Source: Isoetes taiwanensis (Eukaryota > Streptophyta > Lycopodiopsida > Isoetales > Isoetaceae). From it: 64,000 nucleotides of DNA. The stretch covers positions 36,750,826-36,814,825 of the forward strand of contig JAJEKV010000001.1 of assembly GCA_021234155.1 (NCBI GenBank). Reading direction: 5' to 3'. This document shows positions 10,029 to 20,899 of the stretch, piece by piece. Numbering within the stretch: position 1 is the stretch's first letter; each line of letters starts with the position of its first letter. Below the pieces are notes generated by a model. It did not search any database, was not told the DNA's origin, and saw nothing but the letters and a program-made list of their open reading frames with translations. Both the position numbers and the translations under genes were made by a program.

Positions 10029-10896
10029 ATGGCATATTCAACAAAATCTGGAGTTATTCAGATATAATAAACATAGATATCATTTTAAGATTATATATCA
10101 TGTTTAATTCTTCTTGATTATTATAATTTTAAAAATTCTAATCATTTTAAGATTATATATCATGTTTAATTCTTCTTGATTAGTATAAATTTAAAAGTTC
10201 TAATCATATAATTTTATCTTTAAATTTAAAGTATAATTGTTATAGAAACATAAAATTGCTTTCTAAACTAATTTTCACGTGAAGTTATTTAGAATTAGAC
10301 ATTTCAGGAATATAAAATTTTAATTTTTAGTGATTTCTTAATAAATTTAAATTTTGGCAATCAGAATAATTTATAAATGAAATATGATGGTTTGATAAGT
10401 GATTCATTTAAAATTATATGAGAATTTTATAATTTACAAAGTCTTAGCACTTTAAAAATACTTTAAAAAAAGTGTTAGATTAAAATTAATTAAAAGATAA
10501 AGTTTATGTTTTAATGACAAATATTGAATAGTTTATTATTGATGAAATAAATATATGTTATAAATTAATAAAAAATAAACTATTCAATTTTTTTTAATTA
10601 AAACATAAACGTAATTATTTGATTCATTTCATCTAGACTTTCTTTAAACATTTTCAAAAAATAATATTTTAATCATATACAGTTCATTTTAGATGAAAAT
10701 TTAATTTTAAATAGATTAAAGTAAAAATTAGTCTAGAAAGCAATTTTAAACTTTTAACTATCATATTTTTCTCCAAAGATAAACCGTAAATTTTAGAAAA
10801 ATCAGCAAATGTTAACAATGCATATAATCTTATCATGGAATCCTTGAAGGATATCTATTAGATTTGAATAATTCTAAATTTTATTAAATATATCAT
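10029..10896. mobile_element. AT-rich inverted-repeat element, copy 1
   Basis: This 868-bp AT-rich element starts ATGGCATATTCAACAAAAT and ends ATTTTATTAAATATATCAT. The ends are imperfect inverted repeats of about 40 bases. It is flanked by CAGA at 10025-10028 and 10897-10900, a 4-bp target duplication. No coding capacity is seen. A 62-base block (around ATATATCATGTTTAATTCTT) is duplicated inside it at about 10078-10200. Its relative at 12681-13342 shares ends and internal wording. Confidence 0.75.
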
Positions 10897-10973
10897 CAGA
10901 AGAAGTAAAACCTCAAACTCAAACATCATAGAAAGTATGAACAAAAAACAATAAGCATGCACTTTCTATCATT

Positions 10974-11800
10974 TTATGCCTCTTTCATTGGCTGGGACAA
11001 CTCTTGTAAAATTGGAAACAAATCCAAGATGTAGTTCATCGGCACTCCAGCAGGAACACCTCCAACCCTCGTCCCAAAAACTCTGAGAGAAGGGAAAGTA
11101 AGAGTATCTCTGAGAGTAAAAGGATTACTAGGTGCATTATTTAGTGGCCAATTATTACCTACACCCACCCCCCTCAAACGAGGATCATGTGACCAAGTGG
11201 CATTGTGTCATAATCCATCTGTCCCCAGGGAGATTATATCTATCGGATTTCCTGCCTTTACTACCCTATCATAAACTGTCGTTACTAGGCATTGCAAGCC
11301 ATTATTATTGATGTCGTACATTATAATACCAATATAAAATTCACACCATGGACAATCGGGACCTATATAAAATGAAGCCCATTGTGCTATGTCTTGAGGC
11401 TTCTGATTACACCCCATCGCAACTATAATGACTGGATACCTATTCACTGCACCTCCCTGAAGAATTCTAGCACTTAATATAAGAAAAGCAATATCGGGCT
11501 TATAAATATCTCCATTTACTCTAATTGCCTACTCATCAAAATGCACCCCTTTGATAAGAAAATTGCCCACAAGTTTTTCCTGTAGTACAAGCATGGGGAA
11601 GCAAAGGGATTTCTCGAATGATGATATCCCCATCAATATAATCAACAATACATCCTCTATTTTTCTCTGCCCAGCATATAAATGCATCACCATCGGTCAC
11701 AGTTCTAACTTTTCTCTGTTCCTTCGACAAAAAACTTGTCTCATCTCCCAAACTTACCCTGTTTAATCTGAGTATTCTCTCTCTCATAGTATTAAACGCT
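10974..11800 (-). pseudogene. Decayed Uma2-like (PD-(D/E)XK) nuclease-type frame
   Basis: Read on the minus strand, a nearly continuous frame broken by a few stops contains YIDGDIIIREIPLLPHACT, then GDIYKPDIAFLIL, NRYPVIIVAMGCNQKPQDIA, QWASFYIGPDCPW and FYIGIIMYDINN. The order (D-G-E/D start, His, PD, a hydrophobic strand with V-V/A-x-x-x-S/C-Q, D, W, FY) resembles the Uma2 family of putative PD-(D/E)XK nucleases. The expected catalytic Glu in the VxxVE strand appears replaced by Ala-Met, so activity would be lost. It lies just beyond the gypsy integrase but is not a usual part of such elements. The assignment is pattern-based and tentative. Confidence 0.4.
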
Positions 11801-12320
11801 TCACTATCTATATAGCAAAAGCTTCGTACATTTTCGTTACTGCTACTGCTGCTTCTCCTGCTTCCTGCAGTAAGTCGGTCCTGTATTGGATTAGACTAGT
11901 CACACGACCTACTCCTATTTTGTTGGGTCCATTTTTATATTTTGGTGAAGCAGCATTTCGTGTAGAGTAAGTAAGTCAGCCTCCCTTTTTTTATTTATTG
12001 ATGAGATAGGCTTGTATGGCCTTATTATCATTATTTCATTTGTGCCAGTGTTTACATTTCCTATGAAAAGAAGAGTAATCTTAGCTTCTATAGAAGACCA
12101 ACCATCTTGAAAAGACACACCATTGTTCTACTATGAATTAAACCACACCATTGTTCTACTATGATCTGTCATGTTGAACTAAATATGAATTGAATTGAAT
12201 TGAATTTTTACGTCCACTTAAGTGCATTGATAACAATGAGACCATTACCACTAGGACTAAACTTGGCCTCGTAGATTTTTTTAGTCCCTGATAATTGTTC
12301 CTTTTTTTTTCCTATTTAAG
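11801..12320 (-). other. Non-coding; short tandem tail
   Basis: On the minus strand this segment ends with a short tandem AATTC tract (around 12182-12206 on the plus strand, TTGAATTGAATTGAATT), a tail type seen on some LINEs. An open frame at 11915-12118 has no recognisable motif. Confidence 0.35.
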
Positions 12321-12676
12321 TTATAAATACCAGGTCATACTAGGTCGATGTGAGAATTCTTGCTTGGTACTATTATATGTAAACTCTACCAAGTAAATAT
12401 AGTCAACCCATTTTAACTGCTTATTGCATACATAGTTCCTCAATATGCCTTCTAATATCCGATTGGTGTGTTCTGTCTGCCCATCAGTTTGGGGTTGATA
12501 TGATGTACTCATGGACAACTTTGTCTAGATCGTGTTGAAGAAGTCCTTTCAGCAATCTAAATATTTCCTTTGCAAAAAGCAAGACGGTGTCCAAGGCTGT
12601 ATCTATGGTTTGACACGGCAAAAAGTGAGCCATCTTTGATAGCTTGTCAACCACAACCATTAAGACGTCATGGCCC
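12321..12676 (-). pseudogene. Ty3/gypsy integrase core, broken
   Basis: The minus strand encodes RGHDVLMVVVDKLSKMAHFL and, further on, STSYQPQTDGQTEHTNRILE and LVEFTYNSTKQ. These are the second and third catalytic blocks of a gypsy integrase (DDE). A frame break separates the two parts near 12500. The final strand of the domain and the chromodomain or LTR are not seen. The upstream part of the same integrase resumes beyond the AT-rich insertion at 12681-13342. Confidence 0.88.
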
Positions 12677-12680
12677 CTTG

Positions 12681-13342
12681 ATGGCATATTCAACAAAACT
12701 TGGACTTATTTAGATTTAATAGATAACATATCAAGGATGCCAAAGAATATATGTATTGTTTAATTCTTTTTTATTGTTATATTTTTTATAAGTTTTAGTT
12801 ATATAAGTCTTCAAATCAAAACTATAATGGTTAGTAAGAATATAGAATTTTAATTTTTAGTGATTTAACAAATTTAAAATTTGGCAATCATGATAATTTC
12901 TAAATGAAATCTGATAGTTTAATATATTATGAGAATTTCATAATTTACAGACTTTTATACTTTTAAGAAAAGTTTTATGTTGAATTTATTATTGATTAAT
13001 TTTCAATATATTTAATTTCATCAACAATAAATTATTCAATAGTTATTATTAAAACATAAACGTAATCATTTAATTAATTTCAATCTAAAAATTTCTTCTT
13101 TAACGATTTTAAAGAAATAACATTTTAATCACTTACATGAGAATTTAATTCTAAATAGATTAAAGTGAAAATTTGTTTAGGAAGCAATTTTATACTTTTG
13201 TAACTATACTACTTTTGATCTAACAATAAATTGAACAAATTATTAGAATCAATAAAGTTAAAAATACATATTATCTTATCAAGGCATCCTTGAAGTATAT
13301 CTGTTAGATTTGAATAAGTCCAAATTTTGTTAAATATATCAT
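12681..13342. mobile_element. AT-rich inverted-repeat element, copy 2, inside the integrase
   Basis: This 662-bp element starts ATGGCATATTCAACAAAACT and ends AATTTTGTTAAATATATCAT. It has inverted ends like copy 1 and is flanked by CTTG at 12677-12680 and 13343-13346. On the minus strand the integrase frame ends at one CTTG and resumes at the other. Ignoring the element and one CTTG leaves both sides in a single frame, which fixes the element's limits and the 4-bp duplication. No gene inside. Confidence 0.85.
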
Positions 13343-13346
13343 CTTG

Positions 13347-14190
13347 CTGTTCTTGGGAGTTCGGTTATAAAATCTATGCTCACAACCTCTCATTTAGTGT
13401 TTGGTACTACCAAGGGTTATAAGGTTCCCAGAATTCGGAGTTGCTCCGCTTTTGTTTGCGTATATAACTGACACTGTTAAATGTAGTTGGCGATGTCCTT
13501 ATTTATGCCAGGCCAAAAGTAACTACTTATCTTGAAGTAAGTCTTCATGAACCTTGTGTGGCAAACAATTGGGCTATTATAAGTATCATGAAGAATTAAC
13601 ATCCTTCCTCCCGATGCCTCTGGGACGCAAAGTTTATCCTTGTGATACAAAAGATTGCCTTCCTTTTTATATCTTTTATAGATTTCTCTTTCTTTATCTG
13701 TTCTTGCTTCCTTACAAAGGCTAGCCCATACTTCCTTAAATTCTTTGCTTGAAGGCAAAACCTCTTTAATATTTTTTTCGAATTCACTAGACAAGTTGGA
13801 GATGGCATTTCAATGCACTTGAGTCTCCAATGGCCAACAAGAGAGTGCGTCACATTGAATTTGCCTGGCTTATAGACTATCTCGAAGTCATACTCTTCAA
13901 GGAATTCCATCCAGCATCTTTGCCTCAAATTGAGGAGTGGTTATGTGAAAATTTATTGGAGGCTTTGGTGGTCAGTGTCTCCAAATATGAAGAACTCTTA
14001 CAACGGCTAGAAATTCGTGATCATGCATCGGATAACGTTGTTCGACGTCATTCATCTTCTTAGAATCGTAGGCTATCACCCTTCCTTCTTGCATGAGTAT
14101 TCCCCCTGTTGCTAGCTTACTTGCATCAGTTGCTACTAACTTATCCTTGTTTGGATCTGGTAGGGTGAGCGCTGGTGTTGTTGTCAAGGC
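13347..14190 (-). pseudogene. Ty3/gypsy RNase H and integrase N-terminus
   Basis: On the minus strand the RNase H appears as KLVATDASKLATGGILMQ, VIAYDSKKMNDVEQRYPMHD and EFLAVVRVL, then EEYDFEIVYKPGKFNVTHSL (the usual DALSR is degenerate). It is followed by LHDTYNSPIVCHTRFMKTY and FWPGINKDIANYI, the zinc-finger start of the integrase. Several stops and frame changes (about 13596, 13930, 13972) show decay. It continues the RT at 14230-15090. Confidence 0.9.
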
Positions 14191-14229
14191 TTCTTTGAGC
14201 TTTTCGAACGAAGTTTGAATGTTTTCTAG

Positions 14230-15090
14230 TCAATGTGCCACCCAATCTTTTACCTTGTTATTCTTAGTGAGGTTCGACAAAGGGGATGCCCACTTAGCGA
14301 AGTCCTTTACAAATTTGCGGTAGTAGCCTGTTAAGCCAAGAAAGCTTCTCACTTCAGAGATATTCTTTGGTGCTGGCCAATCCACTATGACTTCTATTTT
14401 TGCTGGGTCTGTTGAGATTCCCTCTGTTGTGACCACATGCCCCATATATTCCACTCTACCTGTTGCAAAGTGAGATTTTAAAAGTTTACTATATAAACGA
14501 TGTCGTCTTAGCTTTTCTAAAGCTCTCCTCAAATGTACGACATGTTCTTCCATAGACTTGTTAGAGATTAGAATGTCATCGAAAAATATGATGACAAACT
14601 CGTCCAAAAAGTCCCTGAAGTTGTTATTCATCAGGCGCATAAATGTTGCTGGGGCATTTAATAGACCAAAGGGCATGACTGTGAACTCGTAATGCCCATA
14701 CCACATTCTAAAGGCGGTCTTATGAATATCCTCCTCCTTGATTTTTATTTGATGGTAGCCAGACCTTAAATCAATCTTGAAAAAGAACTTTGCTCCTTGG
14801 AGCTGGTCCATTAGATATCCGCTCTTGGCAATGCATATTTGTTCTTTATCATTTGCTTGTTGAACTGACGATAATCAATGCACATCCTTAGACTTTCGTC
14901 TTTTTTCTTCACGAAGAGAAGGTGATACACTTGGCCTAATGAACCCAAGGTCTAATAATTCCTGCAGTTGCTTCTTGAGCTCAGCCAGATCAGATGTGCT
15001 CATCCTATAGGGAACTTTACTAGTTGGTTTTGCATCTAATGCAAGAGTGATTTTGCATTCTACACCTCTATAAGGCAGTAATTCTCGGAT
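14230..15090 (-). pseudogene. Ty3/gypsy reverse transcriptase
   Basis: A 193-codon minus-strand frame carries FKIDLRSGYHQIKI, FRMWYGHYEFTVMPFGLLNA, and VIIFFDDILI (the catalytic box, FFDD where YxDD is usual), then VRSFLGLTGYYRKFV. Upstream on the same strand [16 protein letters not shown] and [20 protein letters not shown] continue the domain, with stops around 14830-14890. The element is cut off at 15090 by the A-tail of a LINE. Confidence 0.92.
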
Positions 15091-15093
15091 TCC

Positions 15094-17530
15094 TTTTTTT
15101 TTTTTTTTTTTTTTTGAAGAAAAAGCAGCAGTATTGTATCAATTTACATGCAAAAGGTTACTTGATATACAAAATTTGAATAAAAGGGATCCTATCCAAA
15201 AAACATAGCTAAACAGGTCAGTTATAATCACCTCAACAAAGAGGGAAGCAGAGTTAAATACTTAAATACTGAAATACTTAAAAATTAGTATTATAGCTAA
15301 GAGAAACAGATAAGTTTTTTTGTAGATAATAAAAGGCTCAGATCTGTTTAGAAGTCAAGTCCTCCATCCAATATAATGAGAGAGAAAACTCATTCGGTGT
15401 GCTGGAACATGAGGTTGTCAAGTTCTGTTGGTCCATAAGGGGTCGAATCAAGCAGGTGCAGGATCCAGTATCTCGACAATTCTGAAGAATGTGCAGCTTT
15501 TCTTCAAAATACATTTTAATTTCCTTGTTGAACTCCCAGATATCCTTGTCCTTTAAAACACGCTCCAAGGTCATGCAACCAATCATCTCAGGTTTGACCC
15601 ATTGCAGGCACTCTATGGCTTGTTGCTGGGAGAGCAAGACTGTGTTGGGGTCAACTTCATGATGGTGTCCTCCTTCATGATGCTTCTTCACCAGATAATC
15701 TGCATGGAGTATCATCAAGATTGTTAAAATAAGTTTCAAAGAATAGAAACAGCCCAGAGAATGTTTCAATAGAATTGCAATTGACATCATGATCAGGGCC
15801 TACTTTAAACCTATGTGCCATAGCAGTTTCCATGAGCAGACACTGCAAAGTTGCTTTGAGGTCATTGTAATTGGGATTGAAGTGGGTTATGGCCACATTA
15901 TTTCTGTGCTTCCAAATGGCCCAGCAACAGCGTGTCCTGGTGGTGCGTTGGAATCAGAGTTAGTGTTCAACAAGTGGAAGAGACCAATTTCATCTACAGG
16001 GACATCTCCTAGTAAAGGGCGGATCCATGCCCAGAAAGGTTGCAGCCAAGGGCAGGTGAAGATATAAACCATGGTTTCAATAGCTCCACATCCCAAAGGA
16101 CAGAGCTAAGAGACCTCTGGCTTATATTTGGCAAGATATTCATTTGTCTTGAGGCTATTGTTGAGGATGAGCCATCTAAACACAATGATCTTGCTTGCAC
16201 AGTAGAGCTTCCAGCCCTTGCAAGTATTGGAGGTTATCTCTCTGCTTAGTTATGTCCATTGATCAGCAGCCTTTGGGAAAGTGTTTTCCAATAGGAGCTT
16301 ATAGATTGCAGAGACTTTATATCCCCGACCATTGCAATGCCAATTTGAGAGTGTATCTGCTTGTTGATGCCCAAGGTTTTGTCGAAGATTCTGCTGAGTG
16401 ATCAAGTGGAAGATTCCTCTATTGGTGATCGAGGTTTGGAGTGTGGAGGCCTCCCACAGAGTTTGGATATCAGGTATCAAATTGTATTCATGGTGTATAG
16501 GCCAGCCTGCAGCCATTCCTTATATTTCTGAGGGTGTTTCCTCACATACTAGATCTTGGTGCCAGAAAAAGCCAAAAGTGTCATTTGCTCCTGCTAAAGG
16601 AACAGCTTTGAAGCATCTGGAGGTCTGGTTCCAAGCCTCAATGATTCTTCTCATGATTTTAGAAGTACATAGGCTTGTAGACTGGATCCAATACCTAACG
16701 AGTTTTAGAGCAGGGGAGGAGGCTGTAATGAACAAAGCCGTCCAGACTATTTTTGCTGTCAGTGCCTGTGCTTGAAGAAAGAGATCTTTACATTCCAGTC
16801 CCCCAAGCTTTTTTGGAATAGTCAATGTTTTCTAGGGAACCATCCAAGCACCTTGCCATATGAAGTTCCTTATAGTGACCTCTAGATCCTTGTAGGGTTT
16901 TTTCTCTGCTATTATGGCTGAAGAAAAAAAACATGAGTATTGGCTACGACACTATTTATGATCTCTACTCTTCCTGCAAGGGATAGAGTATTGGAGTATT
17001 GTTGAATTTCCTCCTTCATCATGTTCACAATTGGCTTCCATAGATTCATATTGTTTGCAAGAGGTAAGCCAAGTAATTTGGTGGCAGTAGAGTGACCTGT
17101 AACTTTGATTCCAGAGTGTATTGTAGAGTCCATCACAATGGTGCATTTCTCTTTATTCAGAATCACCCCAGAAGCTTTGTCAAAGAGATCCATAGCAGTG
17201 AGGAAAGTGGGAAGGCTGCATCCATCATTCTGTAGAGACACAAAGGTGTCATCTGCATATTGCATCAAGGATAGCTCTCCCAGATTCTCAGGGCGTTTTA
17301 AACAATGTATGGAGCCACGGCTTTGGAGTGCCATGGTGGCTCTTGTGACTAGTTCTGCTACCATGAGGAAAAGGTAGGGTGCCAAAGGGCAGCCTTGCCT
17401 AACTCCCCTTTTGCGCTCAAAATGTTTTTATGGAGCCCCATTAACTAGGACAATTAAACAATGCACGAATTCATTAATTTGGGAAAAATTATCAAAATGC
17501 TCCAAATTGCCCTTTTGATCCGTTTAAAAG
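15094..17530 (-). mobile_element. A-tailed L1-type LINE, 5'-truncated and decayed
   Basis: A run of 22 T (15094-15115) on the plus strand is the poly(A) tail of a minus-strand element. Reading away from it on the minus strand: GVRQGCPLAPYLFLMVAELV, LMQYADDTFVSLQ (YADD catalytic box) and NKEKCTIVMDS are at 16912-17420. LGGLECKDLFLQAQALTAKI lies at 16520-16825. A zinc-binding end, LGCGAIETMVYIFTCPWLQ, is near 16040-16100. An acidic C-terminal frame with HHEGGHHHEVDP lies at 15338-15680. The upstream RT and endonuclease are missing. It landed in the gypsy RT. Confidence 0.88.
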
Positions 17531-17589
17531 CATGTTTTCGATTAGGTACCAAAGAAGCTATTGGCATGTGAATATGACTCAAATCCTGC

Positions 17590-18057
17590 TCACGGGAAGC
17601 AAGCAAGACTGACTTTGTAAAAAAAATATTTTAGAGGACGAGAATCACATGCTCAACGATTGTACAACATATAAAGACATCAGAAACAAATATAGGCGTA
17701 TACGGTGGGGAATGGCAAGAGCAGATACAAAAGCGGATCTGGCAGACGCAATCAGGAAGATGATAACTAGACACCGGGAGGTGCACAAAGAAAGAGGGTG
17801 GGTAATATGAACCAGTGAAAAGGTGGGACATTGAAGCCCGCAGAAACTCAGCTAAAAACTGATGATAACGACGCACCACCGCACGGCCATGATGTCGATT
17901 ATAAGCAGGGTGCCAGTATCAATAGAAAATAAGAGAAGCCCTCTGAAAGGGCTACAATGTATCAGCATGCAACGCTAGTAGCATCCATTGGGAGCTCGCC
18001 CATGCTACATCAGTCCGGGGGCCTCAGGGCCTCAGGGACAATAATTCTATTCGATTC
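17590..18057 (+). mobile_element. 3' end of a second LINE type
   Basis: Plus-strand EDENHMLNDCTTYKDIRNKY is the zinc-knuckle end of a LINE RT protein. About 400 bases later the element finishes in ATTCTATTCGATTCTAT, a short-repeat tail like the CATTCT tail of the LINE at 29758-32716. Everything upstream of the zinc-binding region is absent. Confidence 0.65.
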
Positions 18058-18284
18058 TATATTTTGATGGTTTCAAGGGCCGAGCAAGTAAATAAATACA
18101 TTATTTTGATCAGAAATATCACCGCTGCGATGTTTTGAATGCAAAATGTATGGGAAACATGAAAAAATTGGCATATGCATTACTAGTATACAATTTATAT
18201 GCTTTAAAGCAATTATATCAACTAATATTAGATCTATATGATAAGCACAGAAGCTAAGATTTCTACATTTTATAGATGATGTCA

Positions 18285-18548
18285 GCGATCCACAAGATCG
18301 CCATGGCGATCTATCCAAGCAAACTTCATGTTTTCACCTCCTGCTAGCTCTTCCATAAGATCGCAAGGGCAATCTAGCAAAGCAGATTTCCTGCTTTCAT
18401 GGCCTTCTTTTTTCTTCCCAAGATCGCAGTGGTGATTTGACCAAGCTGCTATGGGAATGGAAAAAACAGAAGAAACAATTGTCAGCAGCTGCTTGGCCAA
18501 ATCACCATTGCGATCTTGGGAAGCAAAAAAAAGGTCGAGTTCAGCCAA
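18285..18548. repeat. GATCGC-box repeats with a 37-nt-arm foldback
   Basis: Units of the form AGATCGC-N6-GATTT/ATCTA-N-CCAAGC recur at 18296, 18359, 18420 and, inverted, at 18490-18520. Bases 18414-18450 and 18487-18523 form an inverted repeat (about 34 of 37 positions pair) with a 36-base loop. Read on the minus strand the units give short repeated peptides such as QDRNGDLAK and IDRHGDLVD. An RNA from here would make a long, nearly perfect hairpin. Confidence 0.7.
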
Positions 18549-19113
18549 TGGTTAGCTTGAAATCAGTTAGAAATCTTGTTAAAACCTTGAATCTGACTTG
18601 TTCATCATGAAATGAGCCCCCAATGACTTAATAATAGCTTCAAATCTGTCGTGGAAGCCTTTGAATCAGTCTAAAAAGCCTTCAATAGACCCAAACCAGC
18701 TTGAAACCCTGTTAACGCCTTGAATTTCACTTGTTCATCATGAAATCAACCTGTAATAACCTAATAATAGCTCCAAATCTATCTAAGAAGCCTTGAATTA
18801 CCTAAAAAACACTCAACATATCTGAAATTAGTTTGAATCGATGTAGGAGTCTGTTGCTAAAAATTTGAGGAGGAATTCTGGCTGAAAAACCATGTGATAC
18901 ATGAACTGCATTTATAACCTATTGATTTGCTTGGGTCGCTGGGCTGCTCGACCTCTAGCCGCTGGGCGATTTTTCCCTGGCCGCTTGTCGCTCCTTCTCT
19001 AATTGGTGTTCGCTCACCGCCCTCCTCCTCCCCCTCCCCCCCTAGCCGCTCTTCCCCTAGCCGTTGATCTTATCTAAGGCTCAAGCACGTGGTTAAAATT
19101 CAAATTTATCCCG
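18549..19113. other. No gene seen; CACGTG minisatellite at right edge
   Basis: Sequence with repeated wording (CTTGTTCATCATGAAAT occurs at about 18597 and 18732). C-rich low-complexity DNA lies at 19015-19060. From about 19078 short repeats of the form TCAAGCACGTGGTTAA-AATTCAAATTTATCC lead into the large duplication. Confidence 0.45.
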
Positions 19114-19329
19114 CTCAAGGTCAAGCACGTGGTTAACATTCAAATTTATCCCCTTCAAGGCACGTGATAACCATTCAAATTTATCCTACCCAAAGTATGT
19201 TTTAGCATTTGAATTAAAGGTAAAAGGTCAGGCATGTGGGCACCGTTTGAATTAAAGATGAACGTAACGTGGGTTTTCCTTGCTAGCTTCAAATTCTCAT
19301 TTTAGCTATTTTTTATCCAATTAATGAAT

Positions 19330-19480
19330 TGGTGCTTAACAGCCAGTCACATTGAGCTATGCACTTTGTCCACCCGTTTATCTGAAAACCCTAGATGGAT
19401 CATGGCTTTGTGGAGGAACCCCCAGTCAATTGTGTCAAACACCTTCTTGAAGTCCAATTGTGTCAAACGCCCTCTTGTAA
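19330..19480 (-). pseudogene. LINE RT scrap in copy A (also 24656-24806)
   Basis: The minus strand gives LDFKKVFDTIDWGFLHKAMI and HLGFSDKRVDKVHSSM, which is block A of a non-LTR reverse transcriptase. A partial internal duplication of the CAATTGTGTCAAAC words sits at its left end. It joins directly to gypsy linker sequence, so two element types are fused here, and the junction is present in both copies. Confidence 0.75.
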
Positions 19481-19483
19481 TTC

Positions 19484-20510
19484 TCGAATTTATCCGGAAA
19501 TAAGTCATGAAATTCTTTAATTAACTTGGCAATTGCCTTAGGTAACTGCTTTGAATTTGCATCCTCCTCCTTATTCTTTTAGTCTGGATCAATGGCTTCT
19601 AGCCTAAGGATATAATCAACCTCATCCTTACTGATGCATTTACACAATTGCTTTAATGACATGCACTGCATTATTGAGGCAATTTTTTTACCTTTGGCCA
19701 AAAAACGTTTGCTATTACGCGTCATGATTGATATCTCGTGTTTATCACAATCGATCATTGCCCGGAGGATTCACACAGAAGACTCGTATAAACCTAGTGA
19801 GTATGTGAAGGGGATTTTTTCTCGATGTTTTTGTACATATACTAGGGGTTTAAATCCCCCTCTTACTGACATTCTAGTGTATTTTCTCCACGGAAGGGGT
19901 GTTTTTCCAACACTTTTACATACGTCTATAGGGGTGTTTCTTCTCACCTTAAGCGCACAGGTGGCATATGCTCATATGATAAAGGTGAATCTCCCGGGTA
20001 TCACTACTTTAGCTGCCTTTAAGAATTCCATGCGGACCATGAGATCATATTTCTAATATCCATGACTTTAGCCTATGTTTAGATTTGCCTCGCTCAATGT
20101 TATATCAAACTTCACTCTTTTCCTTTTCAGATGATGCATTGCCCCGGTTTGCCATGCTCAATCGGTCGGGGTTTAGACTTGAGGGTCTTTATTTTGAGCA
20201 GCGCTGCCATCCTAGAAGATGGAAAATTGTGGGAGCTCCATGTATCTATTAGGACTAGATAGGGTTTATCATCTATAATGCCCTCTGCTGAAATGACAAT
20301 GGACTGACTCTCCACATTTTCCGTTTCTATGGCCGCACAAATTCTACACTCACCTTTAATGAAATCTTGGGCCTCCTCATTGTTGATATCTATTTCTGCT
20401 GGGGAATCCCATCCTTCAAGATTTGCCATAGTTGCTTGTATGACAAAAGGGCACTTATGAGTGCGATGATCCAGCTGAAACACCTGAAGCACAACTTTTT
20501 CTTTATACAT
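19484..20510 (-). pseudogene. Ty3/gypsy protease and linker, copy A
   Basis: The minus strand encodes a retropepsin region ending IIDDKPYLVLIDTWSSHNF (the DSG active site reads DTW, so it is probably inactive). It is preceded by KVVLQVFQLDHRTHKCPFV. Further on come CDKHEISIMTRNSKRFLAKG and KAIAKLIKEFHDLFPDKFEN, the linker that precedes a gypsy RT. The RT itself is missing. The plus-strand open frame at 19634-20056 is antisense to this coding region. Confidence 0.75.
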
Positions 20511-20899
20511 TCGTCCCTCTTCTCTTTAGGTATGTTATTCAAAAATTGCTCCACCGACTTACCCGCTGAGGGACCTGCTATATAAGGTTCCTTAAAGGGT
20601 GTCTTTTTGTCATTTTTACCCTGATACTATTGTGTTCTTTTCTGTGCAGGGGTTGGCGCTCTTTGGTTGAAGCTGCCTATTGCTTTCCCTTTGTCGTAAT
20701 ACGACTGTCTCTGCACCGGGTTTTGCGATGTTTGGCCTTATCTTCTGCTTCCCCTGTTGTCCTAGGGTTTATTGCACGCAGTAGCCTTTTGATGTTGCTA
20801 TTAATCCCCTCTATATAACTACCTTTTTCATATTCTAGGCACGTTCAAACGTAGCCTCATAAACTCCTCTGTGTACTTGGCTACAAACAGATTCCCCTG

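Noticed and set aside
15789-16775. Several plus-strand frames of 68-125 codons
   Set aside because: They are opposite the minus-strand LINE coding frames and have no motifs of their own.
16912-17385. A working LINE polymerase
   Set aside because: The YADD box is intact, but the frame is isolated by stops on both sides and lacks the upstream RT and endonuclease.
19634-20056. 140-codon plus-strand frame, present identically in both duplicated copies
   Set aside because: It is antisense to the gypsy protease/linker coding strand, has no motif, and is conserved only because the whole block was recently duplicated.
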